NCBI GenBank assembly: GCA_001657395.1
Contig: LYSY01000001.1
Coordinates: forward strand, 1-64,000
Length of the DNA stretch: 64,000 nt
Reading direction: 5' to 3'
DNA from: Rhodospirillales bacterium BBD 1991-14
GTDB taxonomy: Bacteria; Pseudomonadota; Alphaproteobacteria; Kiloniellales; Kiloniellaceae
Shown: piece after piece, positions 53,967-61,466 of the stretch
How the letters are laid out: every line of letters begins with the position of its first letter
Numbering within the stretch: position 1 is the stretch's first letter
Program-made: the position numbers and the translations under genes
Notes under the pieces: generated by a model
What the model was told of the DNA's origin: nothing
The model's database searches: none
The model's input: only the letters and a program-made list of their open reading frames with translations

Positions 53967-53981
53967 ATGCCGATACGGCAT
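53967..53981. promoter_or_regulatory. Perfect T-N11-A palindrome, likely LysR-type operator
   Basis: ATGCCG-ATA-CGGCAT is a perfect 15-bp inverted repeat with the T-N11-A spacing of LysR boxes. It lies in the 314-bp divergent gap, 107 bp upstream of the binding-protein start and 194 bp before the lysR start. The rest of the gap shows no gene; a short AT-rich stretch (TATCAATCGGATATAC, about 54000-54015) may hold a promoter. Confidence 0.6.
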
Positions 53982-54174
53982 GGCCCGGTTTACGTTGTTT
54001 ATCAATCGGATATACTGGTCGTGCTGGCGCTTTCCGATACTCGGGAGGGCAGCGGCGATGATCGAGGTGATGGGGTAACGCGGCGATGGGGCGTGCGGCA
54101 CCACAGCTTTTTTTGAATTTGATCCGGATTGCGGTCCTTGGTTGGCCGGCCGCTTCCCCAGTTGCCGTCCAGTC

Positions 54175-55116
54175 ATGGAGTTGAAGTGGCTTGAGGACTT
54201 TGTTGCCCTCGCACGGACTGGCAGCTTCAGCCGGGCCGCCGACGAGCGGAACGTGACGCAGCCGGCTTACTCCCGGCGTATCCGGGCCTTGGAACATTGG
54301 TTGGGCGTAACACTGTTCGACCGCTCTTCGTTTCCGGTCTTGATGACCCGGGCCGGCGAGGAGTTTCTGCCGCGCGCGCAGGCGATGATTGCCGACATCA
54401 ACCTTTCGAGGCAAGACCTGCGCCTCATGCACGCGCGCAGCCAGACAGCCGTTCGCATCGTGACGCTTCACACCCTAGCGCTCAGTCTGCTGCCGAGGCT
54501 TGCGGCACGCTTCGCGCGCCTCAATCCCGAGGCATCGATCTCCGTCATTCCTTCCATCCAGGACATTGCCGCCTATTTCGATTCCCTCCAGACAGGCCTT
54601 TCGGACGTCGTTCTCACCTATGAGAGTGACTTGGTCAGCTTGGATACGGCGGCCATCAACCAACTGGCTATCCTGCCGATCGGGCGGGACCGGATGATAC
54701 CCGTTGCTTCGCCATCCCTCGCTGCGGCTCTGAAGGATGACTGGCTTGATCAGGCGGAAGCACCGGTACCGGTTCTCGCCTACACCAGTTTCTCCTTCTC
54801 CGAAAAGATCGTCGCTCCGGTCTTGGCGCGGCACGCGAACCGCCTGCGCACCGTCTTCGAGAGCCCCCTGAGTGAGAGTCTGCGGCGGGTTGCGCTGCAA
54901 GGTGCCGGGGTCGCTTGGTTGCCGGCAGAGCTGATTGCCAGCGATCTTTCGGCAGGAGCTTTGGTACGTCTTCCGGGCGACCATCTTGCCCCGGAGATCG
55001 CGATCACGGCCTATCGTCTAAAGGCTCCTCGCGAAGCAATGGTCGAGGCGCTGTGGAAGCTGTTGGAGGACCGAGCAGCGCACATTGAGCCAGTGGAGCC
55101 GAGCCAAGCGCCATAA
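54175..55116 (+). CDS. LysR-family transcriptional regulator
   Basis: 313 aa from the ATG at 54175, which gives the canonical LysR start (MELKWLEDFVALARTGSFSRAADERNVTQPAYSRRIRALEHWLGV); an upstream TTG is not needed. A LysR substrate-binding domain follows. It is divergent from the peptide-importer operon and probably controls it, with the T-N11-A palindrome between them as binding site. Confidence 0.93.
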   Translation: MELKWLEDFVALARTGSFSRAADERNVTQPAYSRRIRALEHWLGVTLFDRSSFPVLMTRAGEEFLPRAQAMIADINLSRQDLRLMHARSQTAVRIVTLHTLALSLLPRLAARFARLNPEASISVIPSIQDIAAYFDSLQTGLSDVVLTYESDLVSLDTAAINQLAILPIGRDRMIPVASPSLAAALKDDWLDQAEAPVPVLAYTSFSFSEKIVAPVLARHANRLRTVFESPLSESLRRVALQGAGVAWLPAELIASDLSAGALVRLPGDHLAPEIAITAYRLKAPREAMVEALWKLLEDRAAHIEPVEPSQAP

Positions 55117-55326
55117 AGCCGCCTCCATCCTCACTTTTTCGAACTCCATGAGACTGGAGTTTGCCCTCTCCGCCAACTCAATTGGGATTAGCGGAGCAAA
55201 GCGCGAAAGCCACCGAGTTTCAGGCGCTGATATGGATTGAGGCGCATCGCGGGCGATGAAAAACCCAATTCCATGGCGCACGCTACCTTGTAGCGGAAGG
55301 GGCTACCAGCACCCGGAGGCTATAGG

Positions 55327-55490
55327 TCAGGCTGTCACAGAAAGCGATTGTTGGTTTCGGTGGTTGCAGGCTCCTGCAACCAACTAAGCCCCCTGGAAAT
55401 CCCAGGGGGCTTAGTTGGTTTCCGGAGATAGGATTGAGCACGGCAGACAGGCCGCGCGCAGCCTGCTCTGCGCAGGGTCCAATCCAGAAC
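55327..55490. repeat. Dispersed structured intergenic element, copy E4 (short)
   Basis: It holds the hairpin TGGTTGCAGG / CCTGCAACCA (55362-55383), a G-to-A and C-to-T paired change relative to E2. It also has the terminator at 55381-55419 and a tail sharing GAGCACGGC, the GCGCAG/CTGCGC stem and GGGTCCAATCC with E2. The 5' half of E1/E2 is missing or unrecognisable. The remaining gap to 55571, and 55117-55326, show no credible gene. Confidence 0.7.
55381..55419. terminator. Strong bidirectional terminator inside element E4
   Basis: A perfect 17-bp stem CCAACTAAGCCCCCTGG / CCAGGGGGCTTAGTTGG with an AAATC loop. It separates the convergent lysR and arsR-type genes. It resembles the terminator behind tRNA-fMet in layout and in its downstream bases. 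Confidence 0.85.
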
Positions 55491-55571
55491 CGGCAAGCAA
55501 TCCCAGTTTACGCCAAGTCTGTTCAACATCCGGGCTTCCAGAGGTCGACCGGCCTCGGCTGCTTGCCAGCC

Positions 55572-55907
55572 CTAGTCGCCCTGCGGCTTGCAGAACATGT
55601 TGTAGAGCAGCGTTACAAGCTCGCGCGCCTCTTCGCTTGCCAGCGAGTAGTAGATGGTCTTTCCGTCACGCCGGGTGGAAACCAGTCTGTCGGCTCTCAG
55701 ACGTGCGAGCTGCTGGGAGACGCTGGGTTGCCGCAGCTCAAGCAGGATCTCCAGGTCGCGGACCGACTTTTCGCCGTCCACCAGCATGCAGAGGATCAAA
55801 AGGCGGTTTTCGTGGGCAATGGCCTTCAGAAAATCGCTCGCATGCCGGGCATTGGCCATCATGTCCTCCATGGGCCCGGCATCTGGGAGATTCTTGGCAA
55901 CCGCCAT
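55572..55907 (-). CDS. ArsR-family persulfide-type sensor (SqrR/BigR-like)
   Basis: 111 aa winged-helix repressor (VRDLEILLELRQPSVSQQLARLRADRLVSTRRDGKTIYYSL). Two Cys residues sit where SqrR and BigR carry their redox pair: one in RLLILCMLVDGEKSV and one near the end in LLYNMFCKPQ. In those proteins a tetrasulfide or disulfide link between the Cys pair releases DNA and turns on sulfide/sulfur oxidation genes. The adjacent sox genes fit this exactly. It is transcribed in the same direction as soxS, 59 bp downstream. Confidence 0.88.
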   Translation of the reverse strand: MAVAKNLPDAGPMEDMMANARHASDFLKAIAHENRLLILCMLVDGEKSVRDLEILLELRQPSVSQQLARLRADRLVSTRRDGKTIYYSLASEEARELVTLLYNMFCKPQGD

Positions 55908-55966
55908 CGCTGTACCCTTGTCTGTGGCATCACGACAACCAGCCTTTGAAATAGCGCTGCTGACCT

Positions 55967-56362
55967 TTACTGTCCACTCCCGCCTGCCGCCTGTGGTGCG
56001 GCAATTAGTTCCAGTCTCTCGATCAGCTCACCCAGCAGGCCCCAAAAGAAATCCTCGCCCGGATAGCCCAGAATGCGGCCGATCTCCCGGCCGTCGTCGA
56101 TCAGGACGAAGGTCGGCGTGTAGTAAACCGGCTCCAGTTCCGGGAGGTCGGCGGGCCAGGGCGCATGCAGGTCGACACGCCTCAGCGGCGCCCGCCTTCC
56201 CTCTGCCGTCTTGGGATAGATGGCCGCAATGTCGCGGTTCCAGGCCGCGCACCAGGGACAACCGGCTTCTTCGAACATGACCAATTCGGCAGCCGCAACT
56301 GAAGCCGGAAAGGTCTGTGCCGCCAGCCAGACCACCATTCCCAAAAGGAGGCCGCGCATCAT
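55967..56362 (-). CDS. soxS: Periplasmic thioredoxin-like protein SoxS
   Basis: 131 aa. The Sec signal spans residues 1-25 (ends AAAELV). The CxxC redox site is EEAGCPWCAAW, and the thioredoxin cis-Pro is in YYTPTFVLIDDG. SoxS proteins keep the SoxY carrier reduced and active in the periplasm using electrons from SoxV. It is divergent from soxV/ccdA, with a palindrome-bearing gap of 75 bp between them. The start may be the first or second Met of the MM pair. Confidence 0.88.
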   Translation of the reverse strand: MMRGLLLGMVVWLAAQTFPASVAAAELVMFEEAGCPWCAAWNRDIAAIYPKTAEGRRAPLRRVDLHAPWPADLPELEPVYYTPTFVLIDDGREIGRILGYPGEDFFWGLLGELIERLELIAAPQAAGGSGQ

Positions 56363-56393
56363 TTTGTAGCCCTACCCATGATTTTACATATAT

Positions 56394-56408
56394 CATAATT
56401 CGAATATG
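56394..56408. promoter_or_regulatory. AT-rich near-palindrome in the soxS-soxV divergent promoter
   Basis: CATA-ATTCGAA-TATG with an inner TTCGAA palindrome lies in the very AT-rich gap between the divergent soxS and soxV starts. It may overlap both promoters and is a candidate site for the SqrR/BigR-like repressor. Confidence 0.45.
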
Positions 56409-56437
56409 AAAGCCAGGAGACCAGGGGAGAGGGCTGG

Positions 56438-57172
56438 ATGGGGTTTGATGTCAGCCTGGGCGGTGCTTTTGTCGCGGGGCTGCTGTCCTTCTTGTCGCCC
56501 TGCGTGTTGCCGCTGGTGCCGCCCTACCTTTGCTTCGTCGGCGGCATGACCATGGAGGAGATGGCGGAGCGCGGGGATGCTTCTGCAGGAAGGCGCGTCT
56601 TCGTGGCGGCGCTTGCCTTTGTGCTGGGTTTCATGACCGTCTTTGTCGCGCTGGGGGCCAGCGCCAGCACACTGGGACAGGTGGTTGCCGATCATCTGAC
56701 AGTGCTCAGCTACCTGGCCGGCGCCCTGATCATCGTCATGGGACTGCATTTTCTGGGTGTAATCCGCATTCCCTTTCTCTATCGCGAAGCCAGGTTCCAT
56801 CCGGCGGCCCGTCCGGCGGGGCTGCTGGGCGCCTATGTCATCGGGCTTGCTTTCGCCTTCGGCTGGACCCCCTGTGTCGGGCCGGTGCTGGCGGCCATAC
56901 TGTTCATCGCCGGCAGCGAAGATACGGCAGCCCGGGGGGCTGGCCTGCTGGCTTCCTATGGTCTTGGCATTGGGGTTCCCTTTTTGCTCGCTGCGCTCTT
57001 CGCCGGGCCCTTCATGCACTTTGCGGCCCGCTTCCGGCGTCACATCGGCAAGGTCGAGAAGGCTATGGGCGGACTGCTGGTGGCAACGGGGCTGCTCTTC
57101 ATCACCGGGTCGATGAGCACGCTCTCCTATTGGCTTCTTGAAGCCTTCCCGGGTCTTGGAACCATTGGATAG
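56438..57172 (+). CDS. soxV: CcdA/DsbD-family thiol transporter SoxV
   Basis: 244 aa with six helices and GGGGAGAGGG upstream. The two intramembrane Cys sites are FLSPCVLPLVPPY in the first helix and FGWTPCVGPVL in the fourth. It passes reducing power from cytoplasmic thioredoxin to periplasmic SoxS. A role in cytochrome c maturation cannot be excluded, but the sox context favours SoxV. Confidence 0.9.
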   Translation: MGFDVSLGGAFVAGLLSFLSPCVLPLVPPYLCFVGGMTMEEMAERGDASAGRRVFVAALAFVLGFMTVFVALGASASTLGQVVADHLTVLSYLAGALIIVMGLHFLGVIRIPFLYREARFHPAARPAGLLGAYVIGLAFAFGWTPCVGPVLAAILFIAGSEDTAARGAGLLASYGLGIGVPFLLAALFAGPFMHFAARFRRHIGKVEKAMGGLLVATGLLFITGSMSTLSYWLLEAFPGLGTIG

Positions 57173-57192
57173 CGAGGGGTTGGAGATTTCGT

Positions 57193-57212
57193 ATTCACAT
57201 ATTGCAATATGT
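57193..57212. promoter_or_regulatory. Perfect 16-bp palindrome upstream of soxX
   Basis: ACATATTGCAATATGT (57197-57212) is a perfect inverted repeat in the 147-bp AT-rich gap before soxX. With the preceding ATTC it nearly fits an ATTC-N8-GAAT pattern (CAAT in place of GAAT) that I recall for SqrR. It is the best candidate operator for sulfur-responsive control of the sox genes. No transcript start is known. Confidence 0.5.
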
Positions 57213-57319
57213 CTTGATTTGATCGCAACGACCCTCCATTATCGATGCGAGGGAAGCGGCGCCACCAAGAAAGCAATCAAAGCAAAGGCGCCGGTTAAGC
57301 CACGCGAAAGCGGGAGGAA

Positions 57320-57805
57320 ATGGTGGTCCGTAAATCTGCAGCCGGACTCTGTCTGGCGTTTGCACTCGGCGGCCTGACTGTCGGCGGCCTGACTGCGGGC
57401 GCAGTTGCCGCGACTGTCGAGCCACAGGACGTGGTCTTCGTCGAAGCCGCTGTAGAGGCGTCGCTCAGCGGTTCGCCCGGCAATCCGGCCGAAGGCGCGA
57501 AGTGGTTTAAGAACCGCAAGCTGGGGAACTGCCTGGCCTGTCACGGCAACAGGGATCTCGCCAGCGAACCCTTCCACGGTGACATCGGGCCGCCGCTTGA
57601 TGGGGTTGCTGATCGCTACTCGGAAGCGGAACTGCGGGCCATTCTCGTCAATGCCAAAGAGGTGTTCGGGCCTGAGACCATCATGCCCGGGTTCTACCAT
57701 CTGGTGGAAGGACAGCGTGTCCACAAGGATTTCCAGGGCAAGCCGGTGATGTCGGCCCAGCAGGTCGAAGACGTGATCGCCTACCTGAAGACGCTGAAGG
57801 AGTAG
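57320..57805 (+). CDS. soxX: Sulfur-oxidation cytochrome c subunit SoxX
   Basis: 161 aa. A Sec signal (about 30 residues, ends VAA) is followed by a single heme site CLACH in GNCLACHGNRDL and a distal Met ligand in ETIMPGFYH. It forms the SoxXA heterodimer that attaches thiosulfate to the SoxY cysteine. The first codon ATG lies only two bases after GGAGG; the second codon GTG at 57323 is better spaced and could be the true start. First gene of soxXYZABCD. Confidence 0.93.
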   Translation: MVVRKSAAGLCLAFALGGLTVGGLTAGAVAATVEPQDVVFVEAAVEASLSGSPGNPAEGAKWFKNRKLGNCLACHGNRDLASEPFHGDIGPPLDGVADRYSEAELRAILVNAKEVFGPETIMPGFYHLVEGQRVHKDFQGKPVMSAQQVEDVIAYLKTLKE

Positions 57806-57864
57806 CGCGCTCCGATGCGGCTGCGAAGCCCCGGGGTGCCCCGAGATTGAAAGGAGAGACCACG

Positions 57865-58311
57865 ATGGAGATGACGCGCCGCAACGCCTTGGCGTTCGGA
57901 GCCGGACTCGCGGCGATCGCGATCACGCCCCTGCCGGTGCTGGCGGCTGATACGGCGATGGACGATGTGAAGAGCTTCACTGGCGGGAATGAGGCTGCGG
58001 AAAGCGGCCGGATCACCCTGTCGATGCCGGAAATCGCGGAGAACGGCAACACCGTTCCGCTGTCGGTTGCCATCGACAGTCCGATGACCGCCGACGACTA
58101 CGTGAAGCGGGTCCTGATCGTCGCCGATGCCAACCCTCGTCCGGGCGTGGCGACCTTCCACTTCTCGCCGAAGAGCGGCGTTGCCGAGGCTTCGACCCGC
58201 ATGCGCCTTGCCAGGACGCAGAACGTGATTGCCGTCGCGGAGATGTCGGACGGCTCGTTCCACATGGCAAAGGCGACAGTCAAAGTGACGATCGGCGGCT
58301 GCGGCGGCTGA
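57865..58311 (+). CDS. soxY: Thiosulfate-oxidation carrier protein SoxY
   Basis: 148 aa from the ATG at 57865 with AAGGAGAG upstream; a TTG at 57847 only extends the frame. The twin-arginine-like signal is MEMTRRNALAFGAG. The C-terminal swinging arm GGCGG is intact, its Cys being the covalent substrate carrier. It pairs with SoxZ in the periplasm. Confidence 0.95.
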   Translation: MEMTRRNALAFGAGLAAIAITPLPVLAADTAMDDVKSFTGGNEAAESGRITLSMPEIAENGNTVPLSVAIDSPMTADDYVKRVLIVADANPRPGVATFHFSPKSGVAEASTRMRLARTQNVIAVAEMSDGSFHMAKATVKVTIGGCGG

Positions 58312-58335
58312 TCACCAAGAGAGGAGAATCCGTCG

Positions 58336-58662
58336 ATGGCAAAGGCAAAGCCGCGGGTGAAGGCGCCGAAGCAGGCCGACAAGGGGGAGATCATCACGAT
58401 CAAGACGCTGATCTCTCACAAAATGGAGTCCGGTCAGCGCAAGGACAAGCAAGGCAATCTGATTCCGCGCCAGATCATCAATCACTTCACGGCCAAGTTC
58501 AACGGTGAGCCGGTCTTCGAAGTGGATATCGAACCGGCGATCTCGGCGAACCCGTATCTGCAGTTCAATATGCGGGCGGATGAGTCCGGCGAGTTCGAGT
58601 TTGTCTGGGAGGATGACGACGGTTCGGTCTACACGAAGACGCAGAAGCTCGACGTTTCTTGA
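58336..58662 (+). CDS. soxZ: Thiosulfate-oxidation carrier partner SoxZ
   Basis: 108 aa immunoglobulin-like beta protein without its own signal, exported bound to SoxY. Landmarks are KTLISHKMESGQRKDKQGN and IPRQIINHFTAKFNGEPVF, with W/DDDGSVYTK near the C-terminus. It follows soxY after 24 bp with AGAGGAGA upstream. Confidence 0.95.
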   Translation: MAKAKPRVKAPKQADKGEIITIKTLISHKMESGQRKDKQGNLIPRQIINHFTAKFNGEPVFEVDIEPAISANPYLQFNMRADESGEFEFVWEDDDGSVYTKTQKLDVS

Positions 58663-58745
58663 TCAATGAGTCCGGCAACGCGGCAGGGCATGGCCATGCC
58701 CCACCGCGTCGAAGAAATCCGGCAAGGTATCTGGGAGGGAAACCG

Positions 58746-59585
58746 ATGATGACGACGACGAAGATGAAGGTCGCGCTGATGAGCGCCGCGGCGGCCTGTC
58801 TGACGGTGAGCGGATATGCCCTCGCCCTCCCGGAGGGTGTCGACAAGGTCAAGGTGACCGCCGTCGCCAAGGATCATCCGCTGGATGAGATCTACTCGGG
58901 CTGGCACTTCCGAACGCCTGAAACCCAGGCCTTGCAGGCGGACGACTTCGAAAACCCCGGATTCCTTTGGGTCGAGCAGGGCGAGGAGCTTTGGGAGACC
59001 GTTGACGGCAGTGCAGGCAAGTCCTGCGCGTCCTGTCACGGAGACGCCACTGAGTCGATGGCAGGCGTGGGGGCGTCCATGCCGAAGTGGAACGAAGCCC
59101 TGGCGAAGCCGGTGAACCTGGAACAGCAGATCAATCAGTGCCGCAGCGAGCGCATGGGCGCCGAGTCCTGGAAGTGGGAGTCCACGGAGCTCTTGTCGAT
59201 GAGCACCTTTGTCCGCAACCAGTCGCGGGGCATGCCTGTGGAGGTTCAGATCGACGGGCCCATGAAGTCCTGGTTCGAGAAGGGGCAGGAGCTCTATCAC
59301 ACGCGGGTCGGCCAGTTGGACCTTGCCTGCGTGAACTGCCACCAGAACTACTACGGACAGAACATCCGCGCCGACCGTCTGAGCCAGGGACAGTCCAACG
59401 GATTTCCGACCTATCGGCTGAAGTGGCAGAAGATCGGCTCCCTGCACCGGCGGTTCCGAGGATGCATGAGCCAGGTTCGCGCCGAACCCTACAAGTACGG
59501 GTCCGATGAGTTCGTGGCGCTTGAGCTTTACGTCAACTGGCGCGGGCAGGGGCTCCCCGTGGAGACGCCGGCAGTTCGGCAATAA
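58746..59585 (+). CDS. soxA: Diheme cytochrome SoxA (L-cysteine S-thiosulfotransferase subunit)
   Basis: 279 aa from the ATG at 58746 with GGGAGGG upstream; a longer frame to 58659 lacks a site. A Sec signal is followed by two heme motifs, CASCH and CVNCH. The catalytic Cys lies in FRGCMSQVRAEPY, which becomes a cysteine persulfide heme ligand in SoxA. With SoxX it couples thiosulfate to SoxY and passes two electrons on. Confidence 0.95.
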   Translation: MMTTTKMKVALMSAAAACLTVSGYALALPEGVDKVKVTAVAKDHPLDEIYSGWHFRTPETQALQADDFENPGFLWVEQGEELWETVDGSAGKSCASCHGDATESMAGVGASMPKWNEALAKPVNLEQQINQCRSERMGAESWKWESTELLSMSTFVRNQSRGMPVEVQIDGPMKSWFEKGQELYHTRVGQLDLACVNCHQNYYGQNIRADRLSQGQSNGFPTYRLKWQKIGSLHRRFRGCMSQVRAEPYKYGSDEFVALELYVNWRGQGLPVETPAVRQ

Positions 59586-59599
59586 CAAAAGCCTTTGGT

Positions 59600-59622
59600 C
59601 TGCCGCGGCCCGGCCTCGGCAG
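59600..59622 (+). promoter_or_regulatory. GC-rich hairpin between soxA and soxB
   Basis: CTGCCG / CGGCAG flank an inner GGCC-containing palindrome, 15 nt after the soxA stop in a 124-bp gap. There is no T-run, so it probably affects mRNA processing or partial attenuation. Confidence 0.4.
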
Positions 59623-59709
59623 CCACCCTTGGAGGAGTGAAAACCCGGCTGGCCGCGCGGAGGTATCCGCCGCCGGAACCAGTTGCCTTGACTTGGTAGG
59701 AGCTCAAAC

Positions 59710-61398
59710 GTGCTTTCCCGAAGGGATTTCTTGCAGATCGCGCTTGCCACCGGCGCCTTTTCCGCAGCCGGCAGGGCCGGAGCAGGATGGGCTGCGGGAA
59801 CGGCGCTTACCCAATCGGATCTCCTGGCGTTCGAGCCCCTGGGCAACGTTACGCTTTTGCACATCACCGACATCCATGCCCAGTTGGTGCCGCTCTATTT
59901 CCGCGAGCCTTCCATCAACATCGGTGTCGGCGAGGTGAGCGGGTTGCCGCCCCATGTCACCGGCAAGGCTTTTCTCGAGCGCTATGGCCTGGAAGCGGGT
60001 GGGGCCGATGCCTATGCCCTGAGTGATGTGGGCTTTGAAGAACTGGCACGGGAGTATGGCCGTGTCGGCGGGGTCGACCGCCTGGCCACCATGATCAAAG
60101 CGGTCCGCGCCGAGCGGCCGGACAACACTCTGTTCCTGGACGGCGGCGACACCTGGCAGGGGTCTTACACTTCCTTCCAAAGCCAGGGGGCGGACATGGT
60201 GCGGGTCATGAACGCCCTGGGCACCGACGCCATGACCGCCCACTGGGAGTTCACCTACGGGGCAGAGCGGGTGACGGAATTGCTGGAGACGCTTGCCTTT
60301 CCGTTCCTTGCCAACAACGTGCGTGACACCGATTGGGAGGAGCCCGTCTTCGACGGCATCGCTTACTTTGAACGCGGTGGCGTGAAGGTGGGTGTCATCG
60401 GGCAAGCCTTCCCCTACACGCCGGTCGCCAATCCCCGCTATATGATTCCGAGCTGGTCCTTCGGCATCCGGGAAGAGGCGGTGCAGGCTCAGGTTGAGGA
60501 GGCCCGCGCCGCGGGCGCCGAGCTGGTGGTCTTGCTGTCCCACAACGGCTTCGACGTCGACCGCAAGCTGGCCGGCCGCGTGCAGGGCATCGACGTCATC
60601 CTGACCGGCCACACCCACGATGCTCTGCCGGAGGTCGTGACGGTCGGCAAGACGCTGCTGGTGGCCAGCGGTTCCCATGGCAAGTTCCTCTCGCGCCTCG
60701 ATCTCGATGTCCGCGACGGTGCCGTCAGGGGCTATCGCTACAAGCTGATGCCGGTGTTCTCGGACGTTGTGACGCCCGATGCTGAGATGGCCGCTCTCGT
60801 GGAAGAGATCCGCGCGCCCCACAAGCCCGAACTGGAGCGCGTGCTGGGCAAGACGGACTCGTTGCTCTACCGCCGTGGCAACTTCAACGGCACTTTCGAC
60901 GATCTGATCTGCCAGGCGCTGCTGCAGGAGCGAGAGGCGGAGATCGCGCTCTCACCGGGGTTCCGCTGGGGCGCAACCCTGCTGCCGGGTCAGGACATCA
61001 CGGTAGAGGACGTCCACAACGTCACCTCGATCACCTACCCGGCGGCCTACCGCACGGAGATGACGGGCGCCTTCCTGAAGACGGTTCTGGAGGATGTGGC
61101 CGACAATCTCTTCAATCCGGACCCCTACTACCAGCAGGGCGGCGACATGGTCCGGGTGGGAGGGCTTGGCTACACCATCGATCCCGCCGCGGCAGCCGGC
61201 GAGAGGATCTCCGATATGACCTTCCTTGCGACGGGCAAGCCGATCGAGGCGGGCAGGACCTACATGGTGGCCGGCTGGGCCAGCGTGAACGAGGGAACGG
61301 AAGGGCCGCCGATCTGGGATGTCGTCGCGGACTATCTGCAGCGCCAGGGCACCGTGAACCTGGTCCCGAATGCCTCCGTCAAGGTGGCCGGGTTATGA
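59710..61398 (+). CDS. soxB: Thiosulfohydrolase SoxB
   Basis: 562 aa from a GTG with GGAG upstream, starting with a twin-arginine signal (SRRDFLQIALATGAF). Metallophosphoesterase-type di-Mn motifs are in order: ITDIHAQLVP, DGGDTWQGS, ANNVRD, LSHNGFD and TGHTHDALPE. The C-terminal nucleotidase-like domain contains the loop that accepts the SoxY arm. It releases sulfate from thiosulfonate-loaded SoxY in the periplasm. Confidence 0.96.
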   Translation: MLSRRDFLQIALATGAFSAAGRAGAGWAAGTALTQSDLLAFEPLGNVTLLHITDIHAQLVPLYFREPSINIGVGEVSGLPPHVTGKAFLERYGLEAGGADAYALSDVGFEELAREYGRVGGVDRLATMIKAVRAERPDNTLFLDGGDTWQGSYTSFQSQGADMVRVMNALGTDAMTAHWEFTYGAERVTELLETLAFPFLANNVRDTDWEEPVFDGIAYFERGGVKVGVIGQAFPYTPVANPRYMIPSWSFGIREEAVQAQVEEARAAGAELVVLLSHNGFDVDRKLAGRVQGIDVILTGHTHDALPEVVTVGKTLLVASGSHGKFLSRLDLDVRDGAVRGYRYKLMPVFSDVVTPDAEMAALVEEIRAPHKPELERVLGKTDSLLYRRGNFNGTFDDLICQALLQEREAEIALSPGFRWGATLLPGQDITVEDVHNVTSITYPAAYRTEMTGAFLKTVLEDVADNLFNPDPYYQQGGDMVRVGGLGYTIDPAAAAGERISDMTFLATGKPIEAGRTYMVAGWASVNEGTEGPPIWDVVADYLQRQGTVNLVPNASVKVAGL

Positions 61399-61466
61399 GG
61401 AAGGCAGGTTTCAGAGGCGTGGAAGAAGGCGCAACGAAGCCAGTACCCGGCAGGAGGGTAATCGAG

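Noticed and set aside
54142-54174. N-terminal extension of the LysR regulator
   Set aside because: The extension begins at TTG and adds residues not found in the family. The ATG at 54175 gives the standard LysR N-terminus.
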